From CAZSLI01 sp964607705 (GTDB taxonomy: Bacteria; Actinomycetota; Coriobacteriia; Anaerosomatales; PHET01): DNA of 64,000 nucleotides. Location: assembly GCA_964607705.1 (NCBI GenBank), contig CAZSLI010000013.1:1-64000 (forward strand), written 5' to 3'. Below the pieces are notes generated by a model. The model had not been told where the DNA came from and searched no databases. It saw only the letters and a list, made by a program, of their open reading frames with translations. Both the position numbers and the translations under genes were made by a program. Within the stretch, counting starts at the first letter, position 1. The number at the start of each line of letters is the position of its first letter. This document shows positions 33,136 to 41,770 of the stretch, in pieces.

Positions 33136-34017
33136 ATGGAACCCCTGTTCGCCGACGCGAAGGGCCGCGAGGTGGCTGTGCCGCCGTTTCTCGGCGTGCC
33201 GGTCGCCGACACCCACGCGCACCTCGACATGCTCGACGATCCGGCGCTCGCGATCGCACGGGCCGCGCTTGCCGGCGTCGAGTTCATCGCGACGGTCGCC
33301 GACGTGACCGAGGATGGCTGGCGCACCTATGACGAGCGCACCTCGTGGTGCGCCAACGCCGAGGAGCTTCTCGCCTCCTGGGGCGCCCAGGACATCGACT
33401 TGCCGCGCCTCCGCATCATCCTCGGTGCGCATCCGCACAACGCCAAGGACTGGGGTCCGGAAACCGAAGCGGAGTTCGAGCGCCTCGTCGCCGATCCGCT
33501 CACCTGTGCCGTGGGGGAGTTGGGCCTCGACTACCACTACGACCACTCCCCACGTGACGTCCAGCGTGACGCCATGCGCGCGCATCTCGAACTCGCCCAC
33601 AGGCACGAACTGCCCGCCGTCATCCACCTGCGTGAGGCCCACGAGGACGGCCTTGCGATCCTTCGGGATGTGGGAATGCCACCGGCCGGCGCGATCCTCC
33701 ACTGCTACAACCTTGGGACCGACGTCATGCAGCCATTCATCGAACTCGGCTGCCACGTAAGTTTCGCAGGCCCCGTCACCTTCAAGAAGGCCGAGGAGGT
33801 CCGCGAGGCGGCCGCCCTGGTTCCGGCCGGCCGCCTCCTCACCGAGACGGACTGCCCCTTCATGGCGCCTGAGCCGTTCCGCGGGCACACCAACGAGCCG
33901 GCCCTCGTCGCGTTCACGGCGGCCCGCATGGCCGAGGCCCGCGCCGAGGACCTGCCCGCCTTCGCGCGGCACACCTACGACGCTGCTGTCGCGCTGCTCG
34001 ATCGGCCGCGCGGGTGA
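33136..34017 (+). CDS. tatD: TatD family metal-dependent hydrolase
   Basis: 293 residues from ATG 33136; no good ribosome site, so coupling to metG (10 bases upstream) is likely. TatD metal ligands: DTHAHLDM (His-x-His) near 23-30, the Glu in GELGLDYHYD near 132, His in IHLREAHED near 158, the HCYN region near 187, and the late ETDCPF Asp near 238. The family are 3'-5' DNA exonucleases or D-aminoacyl-tRNA-related hydrolases. The region around the first His-x-His is longer than usual (a WCANAEELLASW insert). Confidence 0.92.
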   Translation: MEPLFADAKGREVAVPPFLGVPVADTHAHLDMLDDPALAIARAALAGVEFIATVADVTEDGWRTYDERTSWCANAEELLASWGAQDIDLPRLRIILGAHPHNAKDWGPETEAEFERLVADPLTCAVGELGLDYHYDHSPRDVQRDAMRAHLELAHRHELPAVIHLREAHEDGLAILRDVGMPPAGAILHCYNLGTDVMQPFIELGCHVSFAGPVTFKKAEEVREAAALVPAGRLLTETDCPFMAPEPFRGHTNEPALVAFTAARMAEARAEDLPAFARHTYDAAVALLDRPRG

Positions 34018-34613
34018 GCCCCGCCGGAGACACGCCGCGCGTTCTCTGCATCGCCGGGAGTCCTCGGCGAGGGGGGAACTCAGACAGGCTCCTCGACGCA
34101 CTCGCCCACGGCGTCCAGGAGGCGGGAGGGCTCCCGGTGCGCATCGTCCCGGCAGCCGCGGGCATCGCGCCGTGTCGCGGCTGTAACGCGTGCTCGTCGA
34201 CGGGGGAGTGCGTGGTGCGCGACGCCATGGATGACGTCTACCCGCTCCTCGACTCGGTGGACGCCATCGCTGTGGCCAGCCCCATCTACTTCGCCAGCGT
34301 GCCGGCGGTCCTGAAGGCGCTCTACGACCGCTGCGAGCCGTACTGGGCGAGGCGCTACGTGCTCGGCGAGCCGCGGCGCGAGCGCAAGCGTCCGGGTGGC
34401 CTCGTCCTCGTGGGCGGTGGCGGCGATCCCTTCGGCACCCAGTGCGCGGTGACGCCGACCAAGAGCGTCTTCGGCGTGCTCGAAGTGGAGCTGGCTGAGT
34501 ACTACGAATTCGTGGGCGCCGACTCTCCCACGGATATCAGCAGGCATCCCGAGGCGCTTGACGAAGCCCGCCTGATAGGCACTCGATTGGTCGCTTCCGC
34601 GCGTCTTTCGTGA
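34014..34613 (+). CDS. NADPH-dependent FMN reductase-like flavodoxin
   Basis: 199 residues; its GTG overlaps the tatD stop as GTGA. It is a flavodoxin-like fold with the phosphate-binding loop IAGSPRRGGNSDRLLDA and the FMN-isoalloxazine loop ASPIYFASVPAVLKALYDR. A CRGCNACSSTGECV cluster follows the first loop, a Cys-rich segment common in iron-sulfur flavoproteins of anaerobes. It may use FMN and possibly a 4Fe-4S cluster for electron transfer. It is not one of the classical members of this housekeeping block. Confidence 0.85.
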   Translation: MSPAGDTPRVLCIAGSPRRGGNSDRLLDALAHGVQEAGGLPVRIVPAAAGIAPCRGCNACSSTGECVVRDAMDDVYPLLDSVDAIAVASPIYFASVPAVLKALYDRCEPYWARRYVLGEPRRERKRPGGLVLVGGGGDPFGTQCAVTPTKSVFGVLEVELAEYYEFVGADSPTDISRHPEALDEARLIGTRLVASARLS

Positions 34614-34625
34614 CGACCTGCGGGT

Positions 34626-34654
34626 TTGCACATCCTTCCATCGCGGGGTAGATT
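34626..34654 (+). promoter_or_regulatory. promoter of the 3D-domain cell-wall protein gene
   Basis: TTGCAC (34626-34631), a 17-base spacer, and TAGATT (34649-34654), giving a predicted leader of about 50 bases before the TTG start at 34714. It separates the flavodoxin gene from the cell-wall gene as a fresh transcription unit. Confidence 0.65.
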
Positions 34655-34713
34655 TTGAGGTCCCCGCTGTTACCGGGCGGTGGACGAAATGTTGCCTATC
34701 CGAGGGGTTCCTG

Positions 34714-35733
34714 TTGAGAGTTCGGCCTAAGCGGCCGGCACGGCACTCGAAGACCCAGTACTTCATCGCAGCCTTCGTCCCAGCACTCATCATACTGTTC
34801 AGCATCACCGGGTTCGTGTGGGCATCAGACGAGGTCATGGTCGTCATCGACGGCCATAGCCGCGCCATAGAGACGCAGTCCGAGAACGTCGGGGCTGCGC
34901 TTGCCGACGCAGGTATCCATCTCGATGAATCCGATCTCGTCACTCCCGCTCGCGATGCCCGCGTACGCGCTGGCATGACGATCATCGTCCGGCACGCGGT
35001 TCCCGTGACCCTGTCCCTCGGCGGTCAGAACCTCGACCTAGACGTGGTCGGCGAATCCGTGGCCGACGCGCTCGTCGCAGCCGGCATCGATCCGGCGGCC
35101 AACCCGGGCGTGACTCCGTCCCTGGCCACCGCGCTGCGCCCCGGCATGCGGATCGCGGTCCCCGACGTCTTCGTGCGCGTGGTGCAGGAAGAGGCGGTTG
35201 TCGAGCCCAAGATCCACCAGACTTCCGACCCGTCGCTCAGGCGGGGGACAAGGCGGGTCGTCACCCGGGGAACCCCGGGACGCGAACTTCGCGTCTATCG
35301 CGTCGTCGTAGCGGGCGGTCTCGAGACGACGCGCGTGTTGTCGGTCTCCCGTTTGATCACGAAGCCGGTGCCGCAGGTCGTTGCGGTGGGCACCGCCGGT
35401 CCGCGCAAGCCGGCCCGTTCACTACTTTCGTTCGTGAAGCGCCCGCCCAAGGACGGCAAGCGCATGCGCGTAGTCGCGACGGGGTACTCGGCGGCCCAGC
35501 CGGATCTCGACGACCGGACCGCCACGGGCAGGCTCGCCCGGCATGGCGTGATCGCCGTCGACCCGCGAGTCATCCCCATGGGCACGCGCGTCTACGTGCC
35601 CGGATACGGCTACGCGGTAGCCGCGGACACCGGTGGCGCCATCCACGGTCGCCGCATCGACCTGTGCTTCGACACGGTCGCCGAGGCACGCTCGTGGGGT
35701 CGTCGCAGCGTCACGATCATCGCGCTCGACTAG
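34714..35733 (+). CDS. YabE-like cell-wall protein (DUF348-G5-3D)
   Basis: 339 residues from TTG 34714, with GAGGGG 6 bases upstream. A single N-terminal anchor (YFIAAFVPALIILFSITGFVWA) precedes two DUF348 repeats (about 42-85 and 95-150), a G5 region (about 165-215) and a C-terminal 3D domain with the three Asp: VVATGYSA, TATGRLARHGVIAVDPRVIPMGTRV and AADTGGAIHGRRIDLCF. 3D domains in Rpf/Sps/MltA-like proteins cleave peptidoglycan glycan strands. The position next to rsmA copies yabE-rnmV-ksgA in Bacillus. It is anchored outside the membrane. Confidence 0.9.
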   Translation: MRVRPKRPARHSKTQYFIAAFVPALIILFSITGFVWASDEVMVVIDGHSRAIETQSENVGAALADAGIHLDESDLVTPARDARVRAGMTIIVRHAVPVTLSLGGQNLDLDVVGESVADALVAAGIDPAANPGVTPSLATALRPGMRIAVPDVFVRVVQEEAVVEPKIHQTSDPSLRRGTRRVVTRGTPGRELRVYRVVVAGGLETTRVLSVSRLITKPVPQVVAVGTAGPRKPARSLLSFVKRPPKDGKRMRVVATGYSAAQPDLDDRTATGRLARHGVIAVDPRVIPMGTRVYVPGYGYAVAADTGGAIHGRRIDLCFDTVAEARSWGRRSVTIIALD

Positions 35734-35735
35734 CG

Positions 35736-36599
35736 ATGCCGCACTCTCCACTCGCGTCACCGACGGCGACAATCGCGGTACTCGCGCGCCACGGGCTCCA
35801 GACCAAGAAGGCACTCGGGCAGCACTTCCTCGTTGACGACAACGTGATCGGCCGCATCCTCGATCTGGCCGCCCTGAGCGGTACGGAGACGGTGCTCGAA
35901 GTCGGCCCGGGGATCGGCACCCTGACGATCGCTCTGTGCGGCGAGGCGGGCTCCGTCGTCGCCGTCGAGCGCGACCCCGAGCTCGAGAGGCCGCTCGCCG
36001 AGACGACCGCCGACTGCCCCCGGTTCGCCCTCGTGCATGCCGATGCGGTCACCGTGACCGCCGACGAGATAGCCGAGCCGTTCGGGCCGCCGGTGGCACT
36101 GGTCGCCAACCTTCCGTACCAGGTCGCGGCCACCGTCGTGCTGCGCTTCTTCCAGATGTTGCCTACGCTCGAGCAGGCGACCGTCATGGTCCAAGCCGAG
36201 GTGGCGGACCGGATGGCCGCAGTACCCGGGACCAAGGACTACGGCGCCTACAGCGTGAAGCTTCAGCTGCTTGCCGAGCCGACCGGTCGCTTCAACGTGC
36301 CGCCCGGCTGCTTTCTGCCGCCACCTCGGGTCGACTCGGCTGTCATCCGGCTCGAACGCCGAGCCGCCGAGCACCCGCCCGAGCTGCTCGAACGCGCATC
36401 GCGCGTGGCAGAGGCGGCGTTCGCGCAGCGGCGCAAGACGATCCGCAACTCGCTAAAAGCCGCCCTGGGCGTGGACGGCGCGATGATCGACCAAGCGCTG
36501 GCCGAGACCGGCGTGGACGGCTCTTTGCGCGCGGAGACGCTGCCACCTGCGGTCTTCGTGTCACTGGCGCAGGCTTTGCTACCCGGTCAGGTACGCTAG
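35736..36599 (+). CDS. rsmA: 16S rRNA dimethyladenosine transferase
   Basis: 287 residues from ATG 35736, two bases after the previous stop. It carries KKALGQHFLVDDNVIGRI, the SAM-binding VLEVGPGIGTLT, the catalytic NLPYQVAA (motif IV N-L-P-Y), and the C-terminal helical domain with FAQRRKTIRNSL. It dimethylates A1518 and A1519 of helix 45 in 16S rRNA; loss gives kasugamycin resistance. Confidence 0.96.
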   Translation: MPHSPLASPTATIAVLARHGLQTKKALGQHFLVDDNVIGRILDLAALSGTETVLEVGPGIGTLTIALCGEAGSVVAVERDPELERPLAETTADCPRFALVHADAVTVTADEIAEPFGPPVALVANLPYQVAATVVLRFFQMLPTLEQATVMVQAEVADRMAAVPGTKDYGAYSVKLQLLAEPTGRFNVPPGCFLPPPRVDSAVIRLERRAAEHPPELLERASRVAEAAFAQRRKTIRNSLKAALGVDGAMIDQALAETGVDGSLRAETLPPAVFVSLAQALLPGQVR

Positions 36600-36649
36600 T
36601 CCATCATCGCGAAAACGGCTTTCCGCTGGTAAATGGGCCTCTCCTCGGC

Positions 36650-36674
36650 TATACTGTCCGTCTGAGTAAAGGAG
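36650..36674 (+). promoter_or_regulatory. -10 element and ribosome site of veg
   Basis: A consensus-like TATACT (36650-36655) is followed by a very strong ribosome site AAAGGAGG (36668-36674). The -35 at the expected place (TGGTAA) is weak. The transcript leader would be only about 20 bases. Confidence 0.5.
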
Positions 36675-36683
36675 GCTCGTTTG

Positions 36684-36965
36684 ATGGACCTTGCACGTCA
36701 GGCCGAGGTCGTCGGTCGCATACGCTCTGACCTCGAAGAACTGACCGGAACACGCATCCGCGTCCGCGCGAACATGGGGCGCTCGAAGATCATCGAGCGT
36801 GAAGGGGTTCTCATGCAGACGCATCCCGCCCTCTTTGTAGTCCAGGTTGAGGAAAAGCGCGAGCGCACCGCACGCGCGTCGTATCAGTACGTCGACGTCC
36901 TCACCGGCACGGTGGAGCTCACGAACCCTGAGAGCGGGGAGACCCTGTTCCCCTGGCTCAACTAA
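36684..36965 (+). CDS. veg: Veg protein
   Basis: 93 residues from ATG 36684; TTG 36681 immediately before it is equally possible given the AAAGGAGG site. The Veg signatures are visible: DLEELTGTRIRVRANMGRSK, the EREGVLMQTHPALFVVQV block and YQYVDVLTGTVEL. In Bacillus, Veg is a small abundant protein linked to biofilm matrix gene regulation and spore outgrowth. Its place between rsmA and ispE matches the Bacillus order exactly. Confidence 0.93.
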   Translation: MDLARQAEVVGRIRSDLEELTGTRIRVRANMGRSKIIEREGVLMQTHPALFVVQVEEKRERTARASYQYVDVLTGTVELTNPESGETLFPWLN

Positions 36966-37050
36966 GTCACCGAGGATCTGAACCGGTCACAAAGATCGAG
37001 CGCGTAGCCGCACCAGGCACGCGCTCGTTCTGCGTAGAGGGGGCACTGGG

Positions 37051-37935
37051 ATGACCGCGTCCGTACGAGTTCTGGCTCCCGCCAAGGTGAACCTTCACTT
37101 GGCGGTGGGCGCCGCTCGGTCCGACGGCTACCACGCTGTCGACACCGTGCTGCACACGCTCGCGCTCGCCGATGAAGTCATCGTCACCCCCTCCGAGCAC
37201 ATGGCGCTGCGCTGTGAACCAAGCGTCGGCGTGGCGCCAGAACGTAATCTCGCCTGGAAGGCAGCCGTCGCCTTCGGCGAACGGGTCGGCATGCCGGCGA
37301 CCGTGGACATTCAGATCACCAAGCGAATCCCGCACGGCGCGGGGCTCGGGGGCGGCTCCAGCGACGCGGCCGCCGTGCTCTCGGCACTCGCGCACCTCAA
37401 CGGCATCGAGTGCACCGACCCGCGCTGCATCGATGCCGCACGCTGTCTGGGGGCAGACGTCGCCTTCTTCCTTCACGGTTCCGCGGCTCTGCTCACAGGA
37501 CGCGGCGACGAGCTGGTGAGGATGCTCCCGCCGCTCGAGGCCCCGGTGGTGCTCGTGCGCCCGCCGTCGCCCGTCTCGACGGCGGCGGCTTACGCCGCCT
37601 TTGACGCTGCTCCACAGCCGGCCGTACCCAACGATGACCTGATCGCTGCGCTGACCGCGGGCGACCGTCGCGCCGTAGCCGCGAGACTGTTCAACAACCT
37701 CGAGGTCGCCTCATCGACGGTGGTGCCGGACGTGGCCCTCGCGCTAGCATGGATTCGGGCCCAGGACGGCGTACTCGGCGCGTTGCTCGCCGGTTCGGGC
37801 TCTGCGGTGTTCGGCTTCGTTGCCGACGAAACGGCGGGTCGAAAGATCGCCGAGGATGCCAGGGCGCAGGGCTGGTGGTCGCAGACGACGAATCTCAGCA
37901 CGAGCGGCATGACGCAGATCGCGGAGGAAGGCTGA
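37051..37935 (+). CDS. ispE: 4-diphosphocytidyl-2-C-methyl-D-erythritol kinase
   Basis: 294 residues, a GHMP kinase. Motif 1 is LAPAKVNLHLAVG, the ATP-binding motif 2 is IPHGAGLGGGSSDAAA (near residue 92-107), and motif 3 is LLAGSGSAVFGF. It phosphorylates CDP-methylerythritol in the non-mevalonate isoprenoid route, so the organism uses the MEP pathway. GGGGGCAC precedes the ATG. The nucleotidyltransferase-like gene follows after 2 bases, indicating coupling. Confidence 0.95.
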   Translation: MTASVRVLAPAKVNLHLAVGAARSDGYHAVDTVLHTLALADEVIVTPSEHMALRCEPSVGVAPERNLAWKAAVAFGERVGMPATVDIQITKRIPHGAGLGGGSSDAAAVLSALAHLNGIECTDPRCIDAARCLGADVAFFLHGSAALLTGRGDELVRMLPPLEAPVVLVRPPSPVSTAAAYAAFDAAPQPAVPNDDLIAALTAGDRRAVAARLFNNLEVASSTVVPDVALALAWIRAQDGVLGALLAGSGSAVFGFVADETAGRKIAEDARAQGWWSQTTNLSTSGMTQIAEEG

Positions 37936-37937
37936 CG

Positions 37938-38720
37938 ATGCAGGTTGATGCGGTCGTGTTGGCCGGTGGTGACGGTGAGGTCATCGATCCGACGGTCAAG
38001 ATAAAGGGCCTCGTCCCGATCGCGGGCAAGCCGATGATCGAGTGGGTCGTCGACGCCATGCGCGACTGCGACAGCATCGTCGATATCGCCGTCGTCGTGC
38101 CCACCGCCGAGAACCTCGGTTCGTGGGCCGACAAGGTGGACAAGCTGGTCATCTCCGACGGCAGCTTCATCGACAATCTTGCAGCCGGTGTCGACGCGTT
38201 CCGCAATGACCGCTCGGTCCTTGTGACCACCGGCGACATCCCGGCTCTCACCCCTGAAGCGATCGACGACTACGTCACCAAGTCATTCGAGGCTGGCGCC
38301 GAGGTCAGCTACCCTCTCGTGGCTCGCGCGGCGATGGAGAGCCAGTTCCCGGGCTCGAAACGTACCTACATCAAGCTGGTCACAGGGGAGATCACGGGCG
38401 GCAACATGATGGTGCTCACGCCCTCGATCGTCGCCAGGAATCAAGAGATCGGCCAGCGTCTCTTCGACACGCGGAAGAGCCCGGTGAAGATGGCTCGCGT
38501 GATCGGCGTGCGGTTCATCATCAAGCTGCTCTCGGGCCGATTGAACCCCGCCGATGTTGAGCGCAAGATGGAGGAGCTTCTCGGCGGCACCTGCTCGGCG
38601 ATCTACACAGAGCACGCCAGTATCGGCGCGGATGTGGACAAGCCGATCGATGTGATTGTCACGGAGCGGGTGCTATTCGAGAGAGGACGCAGTAGGATTA
38701 ACGTACCGGCAAGCGAATGA
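37938..38720 (+). CDS. MobA-like nucleotidyltransferase (GT-A fold)
   Basis: 260 residues. The N-terminus VDAVVLAGGDGEVIDPTVKIKGLVPIAGKPMIEWVVDAM is the NTP-transferase signature, although the usual GxGTR loop reads GGDGEV and the catalytic Lys lies in PTVKIKGLVPI. VTTGDIPALT supplies the metal-binding Asp. It could attach a nucleotide to a sugar phosphate, an isoprenoid intermediate or molybdopterin. Its coupling to ispE and position where purR sits in Bacilli is conserved in some actinobacteria, but its substrate is not known to me. Confidence 0.8.
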   Translation: MQVDAVVLAGGDGEVIDPTVKIKGLVPIAGKPMIEWVVDAMRDCDSIVDIAVVVPTAENLGSWADKVDKLVISDGSFIDNLAAGVDAFRNDRSVLVTTGDIPALTPEAIDDYVTKSFEAGAEVSYPLVARAAMESQFPGSKRTYIKLVTGEITGGNMMVLTPSIVARNQEIGQRLFDTRKSPVKMARVIGVRFIIKLLSGRLNPADVERKMEELLGGTCSAIYTEHASIGADVDKPIDVIVTERVLFERGRSRINVPASE

Positions 38721-38766
38721 CAGTATCATGGCGGTGGGGGCCGCCAGTCGCAAACGTACCGGCAAG
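38700..38766. repeat. 14-bp direct repeat upstream of spoVG
   Basis: AACGTACCGGCAAG occurs at 38700-38713 and again at 38753-38766, 53 bp apart. The first copy lies in the last codons of the preceding gene and the second runs into the spoVG ribosome site. A small GGCGG/CCGCC hairpin lies between them. Confidence 0.5.
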
Positions 38767-38774
38767 GGGGAGTC

Positions 38775-39101
38775 ATGCAGATCACGAAAGTCACGTTGCG
38801 TCCCGTCGCCATGAACAAGGTAGTGGCCATCGCGAGCATCGTCATCGACGACTGTTTTGTGGTGCACGACCTGCGGGTCGTCAACGGTGACAAGGGCGTG
38901 TTCGTCGCGATGCCGTCGCGCAAGTTGCCCAACGGCGATTTCCGCGACATCTGCCACCCGATCAACACCGAAGCCAGGAACGGGATCCAGGCCGCGGTGC
39001 TTGAGCAGTTCCACGCCGATGGCGGTGTCGATGCGTTCGCCGCAGCCGCGGTCGCCGAGCTTCCGCTGTCCGATGAGGAACCCACTGCGCTCGAGGCCTG
39101 A
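38775..39101 (+). CDS. spoVG: SpoVG family regulator
   Basis: 108 residues with AAGGGGGAG just upstream. The core is the SpoVG fold: MQITKVTLRPV, VVAIASIVIDDCFVVHDLRVVNGDKGVFVAMPSRKL, and DICHPINTEAR. SpoVG binds nucleic acid and affects septation, capsule and virulence genes in Firmicutes; here it is part of the conserved block before glmU. The C-terminal tail is Ala-rich and slightly longer than in Bacillus. Confidence 0.95.
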   Translation: MQITKVTLRPVAMNKVVAIASIVIDDCFVVHDLRVVNGDKGVFVAMPSRKLPNGDFRDICHPINTEARNGIQAAVLEQFHADGGVDAFAAAAVAELPLSDEEPTALEA

Positions 39102-39195
39102 GGGCTTCGAGCACGATCCGCGCACTTCGCATCCGTTTGCCCCGGGCCTTGTTGACGCGCCTTTCGAGCTGTTCCTACACTGAGCGGCGCACCTT

Positions 39196-39269
39196 TGGGG
39201 CATCGTCTAACGGCAGGACACGGGATTTTGGTTCCCGTTATCCAGGTTCGAATCCTGGTGCCCCAGCCA
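39196..39269 (+). tRNA. tRNA-Gln (TTG)
   Basis: A 74-base cloverleaf with encoded CCA. Acceptor TGGGGCA pairs with TGCCCCA, followed by discriminator G; the anticodon stem CGGGA/TCCCG encloses TTTTGGT (anticodon TTG); the T arm CCAGG/CCTGG encloses TTCGAAT. It lies between spoVG and glmU. Confidence 0.97.
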
Positions 39270-39328
39270 CGTGCTTCCCGCCCGGCCGGGCTGACAACGC
39301 TATTTCCACAGCTGAGGGGGCTGCTCTC

Positions 39329-40705
39329 ATGAACCCGACCGCACTCGTCCTCGCCGCCGGCGAGGGGACGCGCATGAAGTCGGATCTGCCAAAAGTCGCC
39401 CACGAGGTCCTCGGCGTACCCATGGTCAGGCTCGTTGTAGATGCGGCTCGCGCTGCCGGATGCGAGCGGGTGCTCGCCATCACCGGACACAAAGCCGAGG
39501 CGGTCGAAGCCCTGATCGAGGATGTCGGCTGCGTGCGTCAGGACAAGCAGCTCGGAACGGGGCACGCCGTGATGTGCGCACGCGATGCGCTTGCCGACTT
39601 CGACGGCTCGCTTGTCGTGCTGTCGGGCGACACGCCGCTCATGAGCCCCGAGACGATCTCCGGGCTGGTGGCTTTTCGCGAGTCGTCGGGCTCGGCGGTC
39701 ACCGTCCTTACCACTCACATGGCCGACCCGTTCGGCTACGGTCGGATCGTGCGTGACCGCGACGGCGCCGTCTCGGCGATCGTCGAGGAGAAGGACTGCA
39801 CTCCGGAGCAGAAGCGCATCACCGAGGTGAACACCGGCACCTACTGCTTCGACGCGGGCGTCCTCTTTGCCCATCTCGACCGGCTCACTACCGAGAACGC
39901 GCAGGGCGAGTACTACCTGACCGACATGATCTCGGTGTTCGAGGGCGAAGGGCTGACCGTCTCAGCGATGGTGACCGACGACCCACTCGAGACCCTCGGC
40001 GTCAATTCGCGTCTGCAGCTCGCGGAGGCGACCCGCGTGCTCCAAGGCCGCATCAACCGGCACTGGATGGCCGAGGGCGTCACCATGGTGGCCCCCGAGC
40101 TCGTCTGGATCGGCCCCGACGTTCAGCTCGGCCGCGACGTCGAGATCCTGCCGATGACGACGCTCATGGGCACTAGCAGGATCGCCGACCGCGCCAAACT
40201 CGGGCCGAATACGCGGATCACGGATTCTTCGGTGGGCGAGGGCAGCGTCATCGACTCGAGCATCCTGGTGAACGCGGAGGTGGGCGACGGGTGCACCGTA
40301 GGGCCGGTCGCGTATCTGCGTCCCGGCGCCGTGCTTGAGACGGGTTCCAAGGCCGGTACCAGCGTGGAGATCAAGAACTCGGTCATCGGCGAGGGAAGCA
40401 AGGTGCCGCACCTGTCCTACATCGGTGACGCTGAGATCGGAAGAGGCGTGAACGTTGGCGCCGGCTCCATCACCTGCAACTACGACGGTTTCCACAAACA
40501 CCGCACGGTTCTCGAGGACGGCGTGTTCGTCGGCTCTGATACGATGCTTGTTGCGCCCGTACGTGTGGGCGAGGGGGCCATCACCGGAGCAGGCAGCACG
40601 ATCAGCTGCGATGTGCCGCCCGGTTCCCTCGCAGTAGAGCGCGGCGACCAGCGCGTCATCGATGGCTGGGCCACGCGAAGGCGCGCCAAGAAAGCGACCG
40701 AGTAG
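39329..40705 (+). CDS. glmU: bifunctional UDP-N-acetylglucosamine pyrophosphorylase / glucosamine-1-phosphate acetyltransferase
   Basis: 458 residues from ATG 39329, with GAGGGGG upstream. The N-terminal uridyltransferase domain has LVLAAGEGTRMKSDLPKV and VLSGDTPLM. The C-terminal half is a left-handed beta-helix with hexapeptide repeats and the acetyl-CoA region (GVNVGAGSITCNYDGFHKH). The enzyme makes UDP-GlcNAc for peptidoglycan and cell envelope in the cytoplasm. It lies between tRNA-Gln and prs in the Bacillus-like order gcaD-prs-ctc-pth. Confidence 0.97.
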   Translation: MNPTALVLAAGEGTRMKSDLPKVAHEVLGVPMVRLVVDAARAAGCERVLAITGHKAEAVEALIEDVGCVRQDKQLGTGHAVMCARDALADFDGSLVVLSGDTPLMSPETISGLVAFRESSGSAVTVLTTHMADPFGYGRIVRDRDGAVSAIVEEKDCTPEQKRITEVNTGTYCFDAGVLFAHLDRLTTENAQGEYYLTDMISVFEGEGLTVSAMVTDDPLETLGVNSRLQLAEATRVLQGRINRHWMAEGVTMVAPELVWIGPDVQLGRDVEILPMTTLMGTSRIADRAKLGPNTRITDSSVGEGSVIDSSILVNAEVGDGCTVGPVAYLRPGAVLETGSKAGTSVEIKNSVIGEGSKVPHLSYIGDAEIGRGVNVGAGSITCNYDGFHKHRTVLEDGVFVGSDTMLVAPVRVGEGAITGAGSTISCDVPPGSLAVERGDQRVIDGWATRRRAKKATE

Positions 40706-40714
40706 GACCGCACC

Positions 40715-41695
40715 ATGAGGAGCTCGAGCACGATGTCTGACACCGCCAAGCGCATGATGGTCTTCAGCGGGAGCAGCAATCCCGAACTCGCCGAGGGCAT
40801 CGCGCGCCACCTGGGCGTCGAGCTGGGCAATGTCAAGATCCGCCAGTTCGCGAACGGCGAGATCTACGTGCGTTACCTCGAGAGCGTCCGTGGTGCGGAC
40901 GTCTTCCTGGTCCAGTCGGTATGCCAGCCGGTGAACGACACGCTCATGGAACTTCTCATCATGGTCGACGCCGCCAAGCGCGCCTCGGCGGAGCGCATCT
41001 GCGCCGTCATCCCGCACTACGGCTACGCCCGCCAGGACAAGAAGAGCGCCGCTCGCGAGCCGATCACTGCGAAGCTGGTGGCAGACCTCCTCACGGCGGC
41101 CGGAGTCGACCGCGTCATCTCCATGGACCTCCACCAGGGGCAGATCCAAGGCTTCTTCGATCAGCCCGTCAACCATCTGACGGCACTGCCGATCCTCGCC
41201 GACTACTTCGAGTCGCTCGGCCTCGAAAACTGCTGCGTGGTCTCGCCGGACGTGGGACGCGCCAAGGCGTGCAAGAAGCTCGCTGACATGCTCGGCGCCA
41301 GCCTCGCGATCATGCACAAGGGCCGTCCGGAGCATAACGTCGCCGAGATCACGCACGTCATCGGCGATGTGAACGGCAAGAACTGCATCGTTGCCGACGA
41401 CATGATCGATACGGCCGGCTCGATCACCGAGGGCGCCAAGGCACTGATCCACGCCGGTGCGAAGAAGGTCTACGTCACCGCCACCCACGGCATCTTCTCG
41501 CCGCCGGCCTTCGAGCGCATGGAAGCCGCGCCGATCGACGAAGTCGTCGTCACCAACACCGTGCCAGTCCCTGAGGACAGGCAGCACGGCAAGATACGCG
41601 TGCTCTCGGTCGCGCCGCTGTTCGCGCGCGCCGTCCAGAACGTGTTTGCCGACGAGAGTGTGTCGGAACTGTTCGACCCCGATTTCCAGCTTTAG
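40715..41695 (+). CDS. prs: ribose-phosphate pyrophosphokinase
   Basis: 326 residues from ATG 40715 (TAGGA upstream); ATG 40733 is an alternative that gives the usual length. Class I PRPP synthetase motifs: FSGSSNPELAEGIARHLG, HYGYARQDKK (ATP loop), MDLHQGQIQGFFD and the PRPP-binding VADDMIDTAGSI. It makes PRPP for nucleotide, His and Trp synthesis. Confidence 0.96.
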   Translation: MRSSSTMSDTAKRMMVFSGSSNPELAEGIARHLGVELGNVKIRQFANGEIYVRYLESVRGADVFLVQSVCQPVNDTLMELLIMVDAAKRASAERICAVIPHYGYARQDKKSAAREPITAKLVADLLTAAGVDRVISMDLHQGQIQGFFDQPVNHLTALPILADYFESLGLENCCVVSPDVGRAKACKKLADMLGASLAIMHKGRPEHNVAEITHVIGDVNGKNCIVADDMIDTAGSITEGAKALIHAGAKKVYVTATHGIFSPPAFERMEAAPIDEVVVTNTVPVPEDRQHGKIRVLSVAPLFARAVQNVFADESVSELFDPDFQL

Positions 41696-41770
41696 GAAAG
41701 ACGCGAGCGGCCGACGCCGCTCGACGGGTACGAAATACGCAGAATACCGACGCCAGAAGGAGCATGTTCA

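Noticed and set aside
34614..34713. A c-di-AMP riboswitch before the 3D-domain gene
   Set aside because: Only about 50 bases separate the predicted start point from the start codon, too short for ydaO-type elements, and the conserved blocks are absent.
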